Source of the DNA: a bacterium
Lineage (GTDB): Bacteria > Gemmatimonadota > Glassbacteria > GWA2-58-10
DNA: 44,951 nucleotides
Direction of reading: 5' to 3'
Assembly (NCBI GenBank): GCA_021372515.1
Contig: JAJFUG010000116.1
Coordinates: forward strand, 1 to 44,951
In this document: positions 8,930-18,242 of the stretch, piece by piece
How positions within the stretch are numbered: the stretch's first letter is position 1
How the letters are laid out: each line of letters opens with the position of its first letter
The notes under the pieces: model-generated
The model's database searches: none
Told to the model about the DNA's origin: nothing
Seen by the model: the letters and a program-made list of their open reading frames with translations, nothing else
Program-made: the position numbers and the translations under genes

Positions 8930-11900
8930 TCAGTAAGAGTGGTCGGCCCGTCCGGGGAACAATGCCTCCACCAGACGGTCGAACACCAGATAGACACAGG
9001 GAATGACCACCAGGGTCAGGGCGGTGGAGGTCACCATGCCGCCGATCACGGCCAGGGCCATGGGTGCGCGCAGCGATGCGCCTTCGCCGAACCCGAAGGT
9101 GAGCGGCAGCAGGGCCAGGATCGTGGTCAGGCTGGTCATCAGGATCGGCCGGATACGCCGGCGCCCGGCCTCGAGGATCGCCTCGTGACGGGCCAGGCCC
9201 TCGCGCCTTAGCTGTCCGATGGCGTCCACCAGGATGATCGCGTTGTTCACCGCGATCCCGGCCAGCATGATTATTCCGATGTAGGCCATGATGTTGAGCG
9301 GACGGCCCAGAATGAGGAAAATGCCGAGCGCCCCCACAAAGGCCAGCGGGATGGAGAGCACGATGGTGAACGGCTGGACCAGGGACTCGAACTGCGAGGC
9401 CAGCACCCTGTAGACCAGGATCAGCGACAGCCACAGGGCGAACTTGAGGCTGGCGAACGATTCCTGGCGGTCGCGTTCCTCGCCGGTCAGGCGCCAGGAG
9501 TACTCGGGCGGGAAATCCACCCCGGCCAGGGAGGCGCGGATACTCTCGGCCGCCCGGTCGATGGTCGTGCGGGAGGAAAGGTGCGCGCTCACCGTGCCGC
9601 AGCGCTCCTGGTCCTCGCGGTAGATCGCCACCGGGGCCATCTCCTGGCGCACATCCGCCACCTCGTACAGGCTGATCTTGTTGTTGCCCTGGGTCACCTG
9701 GATCATGTCCAGCGAGTTCACGCTGGCCTGCGGCAGCTTCACCGTGATGTTGCGCTCCTCGCCACCGGTCTCCCAGGTGCCGGCATCCGCCCCGGAGAGG
9801 ATATTCTTCAGGCGGGTGCTCACGCTCTGCACGCCGATGTCGTAGAGGCCGGCGCGGATACGGTCCAGGACGATCTCGATCTCCGGGCGGCCCTGGTCGA
9901 AATTGGTCTGGAGGTTCTCCAGCCCGTCGATGGCCGCCAGCTTGTCCCGGGCCTGGAATGTCAGCTCTTTCAGACGGTCGAGGTCCTCGCCCCGGATCTC
10001 CAGCACCACCGGGGCCTGCTCGCTGCCCGTGCCCATCTGGAGCGTGGTCTGCTCCTGGTAGACCCGGGCCTCCAGGTCCGGAATCTGGCCGAGCATCGAG
10101 GAGGTGCGGGCCATGGCCTGCTCGGTGGTCAGGCTGCTGTCACGGTTCAGGAAGACCCGGATCGTGGCCGTGTTCTCGTCCTCGAACTCCTCCGAGATGT
10201 CGCCCTCGGTGTCGCGCCACTTGCCCGAGATGCTGTAGAGCGAGCGCAGAGAGCCACCCAGCAGCTCGTGAATCTGTTTCTCGATGCCGTTCACCGTACC
10301 GGCGGTGCGGTAGAGCTCGGTGCCCTCGGGCAGGTGCAGGTCGACAGTGTAATCGCCCAGGTCGGTGCGGGGGATGAACTCGCTCTTGAGCTTGGGTATG
10401 AAAGCGGCGGTCAGGGCGATCAGGGCCAGCGCCGCGCCGATCACGCTCCAGGGACGCGCCACCAGGCCCGACAGGAGCCGTGGGTAGCCCGAGAACTGCA
10501 AGGCCCGCGAATCGTAATCCTCCGGCCGTCCCTTGCGTCCCAGCAGGCGGGTGGCCAGCATGGGCATCACCAGGATCGCCACCACCAGAGAGGAAAGCAG
10601 CGAAAAGGCCACGGTCCAGGCCTGGTCCTTGAACAGCTCGCCGGAGAACCCTTGCAGGTAGACAATGGGCAGGAACACCACCACGGTCGTGACCGTACTG
10701 GCGATAATCGCCCCGCCCACCTGGCTCGTGCCCAGGACCGCTGCCTCGCGCAGACTGCGGCCCTCGTCCAGGTGGCGCGAGATGTTCTCCATCACCACGA
10801 TGGCGTTGTCCACCAGCATGCCCGCCCCAAGGGCCAGTCCTCCCAGGGTCATCAGGTTGAGGGTCAGGCCGTTGAAATACATCAGGTTGAACGTGGCCAC
10901 AATCGAGATCGGGATGGCCAGGCTGATGATGAGCGTAGCCCCGACCCGGCGCAGGAACACGAATAGCACTATCACGGCCAGCAGGATGCCGTACAGGGCG
11001 CTCTGCTCCAACTCATCCACCGAGCCGCTGATGAACTGGCCGCTGTTCTCGATCACGGTCAGCTCGTAGCCGGGCAATGCCTGGCGCAGGGTCTTCAGGG
11101 CCGTGTTGAACTGCTCCACCGCCTTGACCGTGTTGAAGCGGGTCTCCTTGTACACGGCCAGGGCCATCGCCCGCTTGCCGTCCAGGTACACGATGTTGTC
11201 CGGTTTCTTGGCCGCCAGGGTGATAGTGGCGATGTCCTTGAGCAGAACGGGGGTGCGCTGGTCCGTGACCGAGGTGCTTCCCCCCGCGGCGGCTCCCGCT
11301 GCGGGGGAGGCAGTGCTCCCGCTGCCGCTGCTTGCCGTGGATTCATCCTTCCAGGCCAGGACCACGTTGCCGATGTCGTCCAGCGAGGTGAACTCGCTCA
11401 CGCCCTTGATCACGTACTTGGTGCCCATCTCCACCAGCGAGCCGCCCGAGATCGAGCGGTTGTACTCGCCGATCTTGGAGGCGACATCGCTCTGGGTCAG
11501 ATTGTGGGCCTGCAGAAGGTAGTCGTCGGTCTGGACCTGGACCTCTTTTTCCTCCTGTCCCAGGAGTTTCACATCCGCTATACCCTCCAGGCGCACCAGC
11601 TCGTTGCGGATGTAGTTCTCGGCCACCCTCCGCAGCTCGTCCATGTCGTCGATCTGCGGGTTGCTCAGCCCGACCACGATCACGGGCGTTGCGTTAGGGT
11701 CCTGGCGCGAGACCGTGAGCTCGTCGATCTCGGTGTTCTGCTTCAGGTCGCCCAGGGATTTCTGCACGGACAGAAAGGCCTCGTCCATGTCCGTGCCCCA
11801 GGCGTACTCCACGGTGACACGGGCGAAACCGACCCGGCAGACCGAGGAAACGTGCACCGCGCCTTTCTGGCGGCTGGCCAGGGCCTCGGCGTCCTTGACG

Positions 11901-12091
11901 AACTGGCGCTCCATCTCCTCGGGCGGGCGCTCGCCGGAGGTGATTTCCACGTATATCTTCGGGCTCTGCATCTCGGGGTAGAGGTCCATACCCAGACGGG
12001 TGAACGAGATGTAGCCCAGGAGCAGGACCCCCAGGACGAGCATCAGGATCGTGACCGGGTAATCCACCGAAAACTGCACTATCTTCTTCAT
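8930..12091 (-). CDS. RND efflux pump inner-membrane subunit
   Basis: About 1050 residues with the standard RND layout: an N-terminal helix (FSVDYPVTILMLVLGVLLLG), two large periplasmic loops and twelve membrane helices. TM4 carries GAGMLVDNAIVVMENI, so the first of the two AcrB proton-relay aspartates is kept and the second is Asn. TM10 carries GIAVNNAIILVD, with Asn where AcrB has Lys940. RRIRPILMTSLTT retains the later Arg/Thr region. Around residues 255-285 a low-complexity Ser/Gly/Ala insert interrupts the first porter loop. I prefer the ATG at 12091 over the upstream GTG at 12100 because AGGTG lies six bases before it. With the fused pump downstream it could form a mixed trimer as MdtB and MdtC do; that is inference from adjacency. 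The adaptor and outer-membrane channel are the preceding genes. Confidence 0.9.
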   Translation of the reverse strand: MKKIVQFSVDYPVTILMLVLGVLLLGYISFTRLGMDLYPEMQSPKIYVEITSGERPPEEMERQFVKDAEALASRQKGAVHVSSVCRVGFARVTVEYAWGTDMDEAFLSVQKSLGDLKQNTEIDELTVSRQDPNATPVIVVGLSNPQIDDMDELRRVAENYIRNELVRLEGIADVKLLGQEEKEVQVQTDDYLLQAHNLTQSDVASKIGEYNRSISGGSLVEMGTKYVIKGVSEFTSLDDIGNVVLAWKDESTASSGSGSTASPAAGAAAGGSTSVTDQRTPVLLKDIATITLAAKKPDNIVYLDGKRAMALAVYKETRFNTVKAVEQFNTALKTLRQALPGYELTVIENSGQFISGSVDELEQSALYGILLAVIVLFVFLRRVGATLIISLAIPISIVATFNLMYFNGLTLNLMTLGGLALGAGMLVDNAIVVMENISRHLDEGRSLREAAVLGTSQVGGAIIASTVTTVVVFLPIVYLQGFSGELFKDQAWTVAFSLLSSLVVAILVMPMLATRLLGRKGRPEDYDSRALQFSGYPRLLSGLVARPWSVIGAALALIALTAAFIPKLKSEFIPRTDLGDYTVDLHLPEGTELYRTAGTVNGIEKQIHELLGGSLRSLYSISGKWRDTEGDISEEFEDENTATIRVFLNRDSSLTTEQAMARTSSMLGQIPDLEARVYQEQTTLQMGTGSEQAPVVLEIRGEDLDRLKELTFQARDKLAAIDGLENLQTNFDQGRPEIEIVLDRIRAGLYDIGVQSVSTRLKNILSGADAGTWETGGEERNITVKLPQASVNSLDMIQVTQGNNKISLYEVADVRQEMAPVAIYREDQERCGTVSAHLSSRTTIDRAAESIRASLAGVDFPPEYSWRLTGEERDRQESFASLKFALWLSLILVYRVLASQFESLVQPFTIVLSIPLAFVGALGIFLILGRPLNIMAYIGIIMLAGIAVNNAIILVDAIGQLRREGLARHEAILEAGRRRIRPILMTSLTTILALLPLTFGFGEGASLRAPMALAVIGGMVTSTALTLVVIPCVYLVFDRLVEALFPGRADHSY

Positions 12092-12137
12092 CCTGAACAC
12101 CTGGCTTGTGTGCTGGAATTTACGGCCCGGGGGCCGC

Positions 12138-13190
12138 TCACTGGGTGATTTTCACCCTGGAACCGTCGCGCAGCGTCTCGAACCCCTTGACCACCAGGCG
12201 GTCCTGAGGGTCAAGGCCCTCGGTGACCTGCACCTGGTCCGGGTTCTCCAGGCCCAGGGTGATCCGGCGCTCCTGGGCGATCCCGCGGTTGACCACGTAG
12301 AGGATGCGCCGGTTGCCGCGCGTGAGGATGATGTCCTTGTCGATCACCACGGCGCTGTCGGCGCGGGCGGTCACGATCTCGGCCTTGACGAACATGCCGG
12401 GACGCAGGACCTGCTCCGGGTTGTCGATCTGGAGGCTGGCCTGGAAAGCCCGGGTGTCGCTTGCCAGGGCCGGGGAGACCTCGGTCACGCGGCCGTCGAG
12501 CACCTTGTCCGGGATGGAGTAGTTCATCACCCGCGCGTTCTGCCCGGTCTGGATCTTGCCCAGCAGCTTGCCCGGCAGGCTGACATCCAGGTTCAGGCGG
12601 CTGTAGTCCATCACCCGGAACAGGGTTGTGTTCTGGTTGACTTTCACCCCGCGGGTGAAATATGGCAGCTCCACAATCAGCCCGTCGAACGGGGCTTTCA
12701 CCTTGAGCTTGGCCAGTTGCATCTGTGCGTTTTCAAAACTGTAGCGCGAGTCGATGGCGGTCTGCTCGGCAGTCTTGAGGTCGCGCTCGGTCACGCCGCC
12801 TTTCTCGAAAATCGACTTCTGCTTTTCAAACTCCCGCTGGGCGCTCTCCATGGCCATTTTCTTGACTTCGATCCGGATATCGTTCTCCTGCTCCGGGTTG
12901 TCCAGGAAGACCACGATCTGGTCTTTTCTAACCCGGTCGCCCAGAGCGAACTCCTTGCCGGTGGACGAGTTGATTCCCAGGCGGTAGAAACCGGCGGTCT
13001 CGCTGACCATGCTGGCGTCACCGTCGGCGTTGACTGTCCCGGTGGCGATCACGAACTCCTCGATGGGCTTTTTCGCCACCTCTTCCACCGAAACCGGTAT
13101 CTCCACGTCCGACTGGCTCGTCGAGGGCTGGCTCCCGCAGGCCGCCGCCAGCAGCACGAGCCAGGGTAAGGCCCGGAATGCAGTTTTCAC
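12138..13190 (-). CDS. periplasmic adaptor (membrane-fusion) lipoprotein of the RND system
   Basis: A 350-residue HlyD/AcrA-type adaptor. The N-terminus is a lipoprotein signal (LLAAACGS, acylated Cys near 19), so it is anchored in the inner membrane by lipid. It has the lipoyl half-motifs (VSETAGFYRLGINSSTG... and VKAPFDGLIVELP), a short coiled-coil hairpin between them (about 100-150), a beta-barrel domain with the LRPGMFVKAEI signature, and a membrane-proximal domain with LVVKGFETLRDGSRVKI at the end. It starts with GTG preceded by AAGGAG seven bases upstream. The gene lies 37 bases before the first RND gene (to the longer start) and 49 bases after the channel gene. It should bridge the RND/ABC inner-membrane unit to the TolC-like channel. 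Only one adaptor is present for the whole operon. Confidence 0.92.
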   Translation of the reverse strand: MKTAFRALPWLVLLAAACGSQPSTSQSDVEIPVSVEEVAKKPIEEFVIATGTVNADGDASMVSETAGFYRLGINSSTGKEFALGDRVRKDQIVVFLDNPEQENDIRIEVKKMAMESAQREFEKQKSIFEKGGVTERDLKTAEQTAIDSRYSFENAQMQLAKLKVKAPFDGLIVELPYFTRGVKVNQNTTLFRVMDYSRLNLDVSLPGKLLGKIQTGQNARVMNYSIPDKVLDGRVTEVSPALASDTRAFQASLQIDNPEQVLRPGMFVKAEIVTARADSAVVIDKDIILTRGNRRILYVVNRGIAQERRITLGLENPDQVQVTEGLDPQDRLVVKGFETLRDGSRVKITQ

Positions 13191-13239
13191 TTTTCGCTCC
13201 TTATATGGTTTCAGCAGTCTTTCACTTCGTATGCCGAAG

Positions 13240-14754
13240 TTATTTCTTGTCGCCGTCTCCGAGCGGATCGGTCTCGATATCGTTCAGCACAGAGTGGTTC
13301 TTTTCGAAATCGTACAGCGACTCGATCTTCAGGTTCAGCAGGGCCAGGCGGTAGTCGATCAGGGCCTGGACCCGTGCGATCTTTTTCTGCGACAGCTGGT
13401 TCTGGCTCAGGTTCAGGTCCATGCTGGTCAGGTCGCCGTTCTTGTAGCGTTCCAGGTCGATCTCATAGGTGAGCTGGGCGTTTTTCACCCCCAGCTCGGC
13501 CAGGTCGATCTGGGTGGCCGAGTTCTGCAGCGAACGGTAGGCCTCGCGCACCCCGATGGTGATGTTGTTGCGCTGGTTGTCCGACGAGAGCCGGGTCTTG
13601 CGGATCGAGGCCATCGAGGCCTTGACCCGGTGGTTTTTCTCGCCCCAGTCCCAGAGCGGGATGTCGAACTGGAGACTCACCCCCTGGTTTCGTGTGGGCT
13701 TGTCGTACATGTTGGAGAACGACTCGTCGTTGCCCTTGATGCCGTAGTTGACCGTCATGTCGCCGCGGAATTCGTTCTGGGCCTCGGTCTCGGTCAGGTC
13801 GAATTTGGCGTTCTCGATGTCGATGTCGCGCTGGCGCAGTTCCATGCGGCTGGTCAGGCCGTGGTCCAGCGCCTTTTTCAGGTCCACCTCGACCGGCTGC
13901 CAGGTGACATCCGCCTCCACCGTGATCTCCTCATCCAGCGGGATGCCGATCAGGAGCTTGAAACGGTCGAGGTTGTTGGCCAGCTGCATCTCGCCGCTCT
14001 GCACGGTGGAACGGCTGCTGGACAGGTCAACCTCGGCCTGGTACAGCTCCTGGCGCGCGGCCAGGCCGCCCTCGACCTTGTTGCGGATGATGTCGTAGCT
14101 GGCCTGACGGTTGGCCAGTTCCTCGCGGGCGATCTCCAGGCTCAGCTTGCTCTCGTAGACATTGTAGAAAGCCTGGGTCACCTGGCGCTCTATGCTCAGC
14201 CGCTGCACGCCGTAGGCCAGGCGGGTGGTCTCCAGGCTCAGCTCCAGACGGCGGGTGGCCAGCTTGGTGCGGTTGTAGGTGAACAGAGGCTGGGTGTAGC
14301 TGAGCAGCAGGTTGTTGGTGTAGCTCTTGTTGCGCACCTCGTTGTAATCGCTGATCGAGTTCTGCCAGTTCAGGGTGTTGGTCAGTTTCAACGTGCCGTC
14401 GGTCTGGATCAGCGGCTGGCTGATCGTGAACCGGGAGGAGGTGCTCTTCGAGTCGTTGCTGCTCCAGACCGAGAACATCGGGTTGAAAGTCTTGTCCCTG
14501 GAGTAGGTGATCGGGTTCAGGGTCAGGCTGAACTGGCTCTTGAGCGCGGCCTGCTGGGCGCGTAGCAGCTCGCTGGAGCGCTCCAGGTCGAGCTTGGTGC
14601 TCAGGATGTCGGGACTGTTCCCGAACGCGGTCTCCAGGGCCGTGTCCAGGGTCAGTGTGGTGGCCGCCCGGCCCGGCGACCAGAGCACGCTCAGGGTGCA
14701 CAGGCAGGCCAGGGCGCACCCCGCGGCGCGTTGCAGTCTTGTCGGGGAGTTCAT
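13240..14754 (-). CDS. TolC-family outer-membrane efflux channel
   Basis: A 504-residue protein with a signal peptide (hydrophobic core AAGCALACLCTLSVLWSPG, cleavage near the AAT after it) and the two internally repeated halves of TolC/OEP proteins. Each half is a long helical hairpin joined by outer-membrane strands; TLDTALETAFGNSPDI opens the first repeat and VEVDLKKALDHGLTSRMELRQRDIDI the second, both matching the usual L..A...AL..NP.l pattern. Residues 100-150 are rich in Ser, Thr and aromatic residues, as in the beta-barrel part. The gene lies 16 bases after the large permease gene and 49 bases before the adaptor. It provides the exit duct for the tripartite pump and possibly for the ABC parts as well, since no second channel is present. 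Confidence 0.9.
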   Translation of the reverse strand: MNSPTRLQRAAGCALACLCTLSVLWSPGRAATTLTLDTALETAFGNSPDILSTKLDLERSSELLRAQQAALKSQFSLTLNPITYSRDKTFNPMFSVWSSNDSKSTSSRFTISQPLIQTDGTLKLTNTLNWQNSISDYNEVRNKSYTNNLLLSYTQPLFTYNRTKLATRRLELSLETTRLAYGVQRLSIERQVTQAFYNVYESKLSLEIAREELANRQASYDIIRNKVEGGLAARQELYQAEVDLSSSRSTVQSGEMQLANNLDRFKLLIGIPLDEEITVEADVTWQPVEVDLKKALDHGLTSRMELRQRDIDIENAKFDLTETEAQNEFRGDMTVNYGIKGNDESFSNMYDKPTRNQGVSLQFDIPLWDWGEKNHRVKASMASIRKTRLSSDNQRNNITIGVREAYRSLQNSATQIDLAELGVKNAQLTYEIDLERYKNGDLTSMDLNLSQNQLSQKKIARVQALIDYRLALLNLKIESLYDFEKNHSVLNDIETDPLGDGDKK

Positions 14755-14770
14755 CTTTCGGCTCGCTTTC

Positions 14771-17700
14771 TCATTTGTGCTCCACCCATTTCACGGCGTC
14801 CGCGTACACGATCCGTCCCTTGCTCTGGTCGGACAGCTCCACCACGGCGTCGCCCTGCGAGAAATACCAGTCCTTCAACAGCACCCAGCCGGTGTTTTCC
14901 GCGCTGGCGTCGATCTCCACTTCTTCCGTCCCGTCATCGTGATGCACGCTGAAATGGAAGTCATCCACGAGGACGAAATTGCCGGCTCCGCCGGGGCCGC
15001 GACGCATCCAGGGCACGTCGAACACCGTGATGTACACGAACACGTCGTACTGGCCGCTCTTGGGCAGCTTGGCGGTCCAGGAGACCTTGTTGTCGCCCGA
15101 GCCGGCCTTTATGTAGCTGGCGCTGTGACGGTAGAGGCCGTAGAAATCGGAATTGGCCGTGGCGGTCCACTGGGCGGGTGGATTCCAGAACCAGATCCCG
15201 GCGTACTCGTCCTTGGTTTTCTGCCCGTTGCGCGAAAACAGCTTTTTCAGGCGTCCCTCGCTGGCCCGCTGCTCGATCTTGAACCCCGGGTCCTCGTTGT
15301 CCACCACGATTGTCCCCGGCTCCTCCAGGCTCAGCGGCCCCTGGATTTCCTCGACCCCCTCGAACGGCGCGGCCTTGTGGTCCTCGACCGGCTCGCCCAG
15401 GTGAAGGTTCACCTCGGCCGGGATGTTGAGCGAGACGAAAGTGTTGACCCGCATGTTGCCCGGGGCCTCATCCACCAGCAGCGAGATTTTCCGCGCCGCT
15501 CCGGCCGGGATCGCGTAGAGGTGTTTCTCCTCGGAGGAGCTGTTGTCCGGTCCGGGCCGGAACCCGGGGCCGCCCCGCGGACGGCTGGCATCCACCTGGA
15601 TCAGACCCTCGCCGTCACCCGTGTTCTGCACCTTGAAACTGAGCTGGTAGCGGGTCTGGTTGTCCTGCAGCACCTCGCGGCAGTCGCTGCCGGCGAACAG
15701 GAACGCCGGCATGCTTTTCGAGTTAAGCCAGGCATCCATCCGGCTGTCCAGGTCGATCTCGAACCGGGCTTTCAGGCTGTCCAAGAGCACCGCAGTGGGC
15801 AGGACCTGGTGACGGAATTTATTGAGCTGGCTGTGCAGGAACTCCTGGAACGGTTTCTGCCCCAGGCGGGCCTCCACCAGGCCGAACAGGATCTGGCTCT
15901 TGGAGGAGAGCACCCCCAGGCGCAGGACAGCGTCCTCCGGGTCGGCCAGGACCTCGGAAAGGGACTGCTTGGCCAGCAGGAGGTTCGCCTCCTCCTCCAC
16001 CGAGATGCCCAGCATCATCCGGCGGAACGGGTTGGTGTCCGTGTTCAGGAGCGACAGCAGGTACTGCTCGAAAGCCAGGTTGAAAACCACGTGGTCTTTA
16101 GAGGAAAGCCGCCCCGGGAAACCATAGAACTGCGGGAACTGGTTGAACGTCTGCGTCTCCGAGCCCGAGCCGAAGACCGACATGGCCAGGCGTTGCAGCG
16201 AGATATTGCCGCCGGAGGAGCGGCGGAACGCCCGCATGAACATCCCGCGTTGGTTGCCGCCGCCGAAATTGCTCGAAAGGATCATGTTCAGGCTGTTGCG
16301 GGCGGCGTCCTCGGGCGATTCGCTCTGTCCCCGCCGGGACATGCTCTGGCTGCGCCAGTAGTTCATGGACCGGAAATCCATCCCTTCCATCAGGAGTCCC
16401 TTTTCGGGCAGGAGGGCCTGCTCGGGCTGGATGGACTCGTTGGCGCTGAGCCAGGGACGGTTGTAGTCGCAGAACTGGAGCGGGGTCTCGACCAGGGTGA
16501 ACCTGGGGAACGGATAATCCAGACCCAGCTTGTTTTCCAGGTCGTTCTTGAATTTCTTCAGCTCTTCGGGAAGCTTGGCGCCCAGCTCTTTGAACTGGCT
16601 GGAAAAGAAATCATGCCCGCGCAGGATAAAAATACTGTAGCTCAGGCTATCCGTGGAGATCGACAGGCAATCGTAGCGTCCCGCGGTCACATTGAAACGT
16701 GGCAGGGGCTCCTCGGGGCTGAAACGGTACTTGCCGCCGCCCAGGCTGTCGCGCGCGCCGGGCGCGGTGGCGTTGAGGCCAGCCGCAGTGGTCAGGCTCA
16801 GGCTGAAAGCGGTGAAGTCCTGGTAGTCATCCGTGGGCAGGCCGGGTCCGGCGGGCAGGCCGGACGTGGGATACCAGCCGTCCTCCGGGGTGAGCAGAAG
16901 GTAGTCCGGCTGCACGAAAGCATAAGCTTTGCCCAGGCAGAAGAAAACCGGCCGGTTCGGGCTGTAGCGGACCGAGTCCGGGATGTCCAGGTAGCAGGCC
17001 TGCTGGTCCGGCGCGCCCTCGTAGGCAATCCGCAGTGAGTCCACCGCGCCCGGGGCCAGCGCCTGGGACGGGTGGATGAGCAGCAGGTGCAGCTCACGCT
17101 CGAACGGAATATCCGCTCCGTTGCGGGTTACGCTTTTAACCGTGAACCCGGGGTTCAGGCTCAGCCGGTACTGGTCCAGCGGACTGTCGTTGCGATTGGT
17201 CAGGCTCAGGGCCGCGCTGGCGGACAGGCCAGTCCCGCGGTGCTCCAGTTCGAGCCTGTCCCCGGTCACACAGACACGGGGCTGGGAAGCGTACTTGTCG
17301 TTCATGGCCAGCATGCGGCTGCGCAGGAGGCTGCCGCTGCGGAAATTGTTCACATAGGCCAGGGCCAGGCTCAGCGCGCCGGCCACGCAGAGCGCCGCAC
17401 CGGCCGCGCACAGGATACTGACAATGCGGGTCTGCGGAAGACGGCGCAGGAGCAGGGCGGTGACAAGCACCAGGGCCAGGCCGCTCAACAGGTAGAACCC
17501 ACGCTGCATCAACACCAGGGATATATCTCCCAGGCCGGTGAAATCGGACCAGGCCAGCGGCAGGTTGAAAGCGGTGTAGTCGAACAGCCTGAACGCGTTG
17601 TCCTGCAGGAAAAACATCACCGCGGCGATGTAACCCAGCAGCAGTACGAACACCAGGGCCTGGCTGCGCACAAGGATCATCAGCAGGAAAGTCAGGCCGA

Positions 17701-18184
17701 AGATGAACACCAGGGTGGGCAGGCTTATAATGAGTGGATAGAACACATAGGCCTGCCAGATGAACGGGGCCTCGGCGAAAAACAGATTGAACACCGCGGC
17801 CTCGGCCAGCACTGCGCCGTTGAGCAGCATGAAAACGGCCAGCACGCCCAGGACCTTGCCCAGCACGTAGGAGGCGTTGGTCATCGAGCGCATGTAGATC
17901 ACATCCGTGGTGTCCAGCTTACGGTCGAACTTGAGGAAATCCGAGGCCAGGAAAATGGCCACCACCGCCTGCAGGATGTTCAGGAACAGCAGGTCGGCGT
18001 AGGGTATGCCGCCCGCCATGCCGTAGAACATCCAGCGGGCCGAGCGCTCGAAGCAGAACATGAAGAAATCGAACAGGCCGATCAGGATCATGAACAGCAG
18101 GGCGAAGATGCGGAAAAACCAGCTCCGCCACAGGATTTTGGCCTCGAAACGGGCCACGGCCAGAATGGCTTGGATGAGTGTCAT
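14771..18184 (-). CDS. ABC-2 permease with degenerate M1-peptidase-like region and golvesin-like C-terminal domain
   Basis: An 1137-residue membrane protein. Residues 1-280 contain about seven membrane helices of ABC-2 type. Residues 300-510 look like the beta-rich N-terminal part of M1 aminopeptidases, followed by a helical stretch (520-830) that aligns in style with the gluzincin domain. No HExxH zinc motif is present anywhere, so peptidase activity is unlikely. Residues about 965-1135 match the golvesin/XlyA C-terminal domain: WTAKLPKSGQYDVFVYI, then WVLLKDWYF.QGDAVVELSD, then GRIVYADAVKWVE. Permease-M1 proteins occur in other bacteria; the golvesin addition and loss of the zinc site are what stands out. 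Soluble parts should face the periplasm, where they may bind glycan or peptide. The start ATG has GAGG eight bases upstream. It follows its likely ATPase by 58 bases. Confidence 0.8.
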   Translation of the reverse strand: MTLIQAILAVARFEAKILWRSWFFRIFALLFMILIGLFDFFMFCFERSARWMFYGMAGGIPYADLLFLNILQAVVAIFLASDFLKFDRKLDTTDVIYMRSMTNASYVLGKVLGVLAVFMLLNGAVLAEAAVFNLFFAEAPFIWQAYVFYPLIISLPTLVFIFGLTFLLMILVRSQALVFVLLLGYIAAVMFFLQDNAFRLFDYTAFNLPLAWSDFTGLGDISLVLMQRGFYLLSGLALVLVTALLLRRLPQTRIVSILCAAGAALCVAGALSLALAYVNNFRSGSLLRSRMLAMNDKYASQPRVCVTGDRLELEHRGTGLSASAALSLTNRNDSPLDQYRLSLNPGFTVKSVTRNGADIPFERELHLLLIHPSQALAPGAVDSLRIAYEGAPDQQACYLDIPDSVRYSPNRPVFFCLGKAYAFVQPDYLLLTPEDGWYPTSGLPAGPGLPTDDYQDFTAFSLSLTTAAGLNATAPGARDSLGGGKYRFSPEEPLPRFNVTAGRYDCLSISTDSLSYSIFILRGHDFFSSQFKELGAKLPEELKKFKNDLENKLGLDYPFPRFTLVETPLQFCDYNRPWLSANESIQPEQALLPEKGLLMEGMDFRSMNYWRSQSMSRRGQSESPEDAARNSLNMILSSNFGGGNQRGMFMRAFRRSSGGNISLQRLAMSVFGSGSETQTFNQFPQFYGFPGRLSSKDHVVFNLAFEQYLLSLLNTDTNPFRRMMLGISVEEEANLLLAKQSLSEVLADPEDAVLRLGVLSSKSQILFGLVEARLGQKPFQEFLHSQLNKFRHQVLPTAVLLDSLKARFEIDLDSRMDAWLNSKSMPAFLFAGSDCREVLQDNQTRYQLSFKVQNTGDGEGLIQVDASRPRGGPGFRPGPDNSSSEEKHLYAIPAGAARKISLLVDEAPGNMRVNTFVSLNIPAEVNLHLGEPVEDHKAAPFEGVEEIQGPLSLEEPGTIVVDNEDPGFKIEQRASEGRLKKLFSRNGQKTKDEYAGIWFWNPPAQWTATANSDFYGLYRHSASYIKAGSGDNKVSWTAKLPKSGQYDVFVYITVFDVPWMRRGPGGAGNFVLVDDFHFSVHHDDGTEEVEIDASAENTGWVLLKDWYFSQGDAVVELSDQSKGRIVYADAVKWVEHK

Positions 18185-18242
18185 TGTCGCAACCTCTGTG
18201 ATTTAGTTCAGCGCGTCATCTTTCCCGCGCCGGGAGCCGGAG

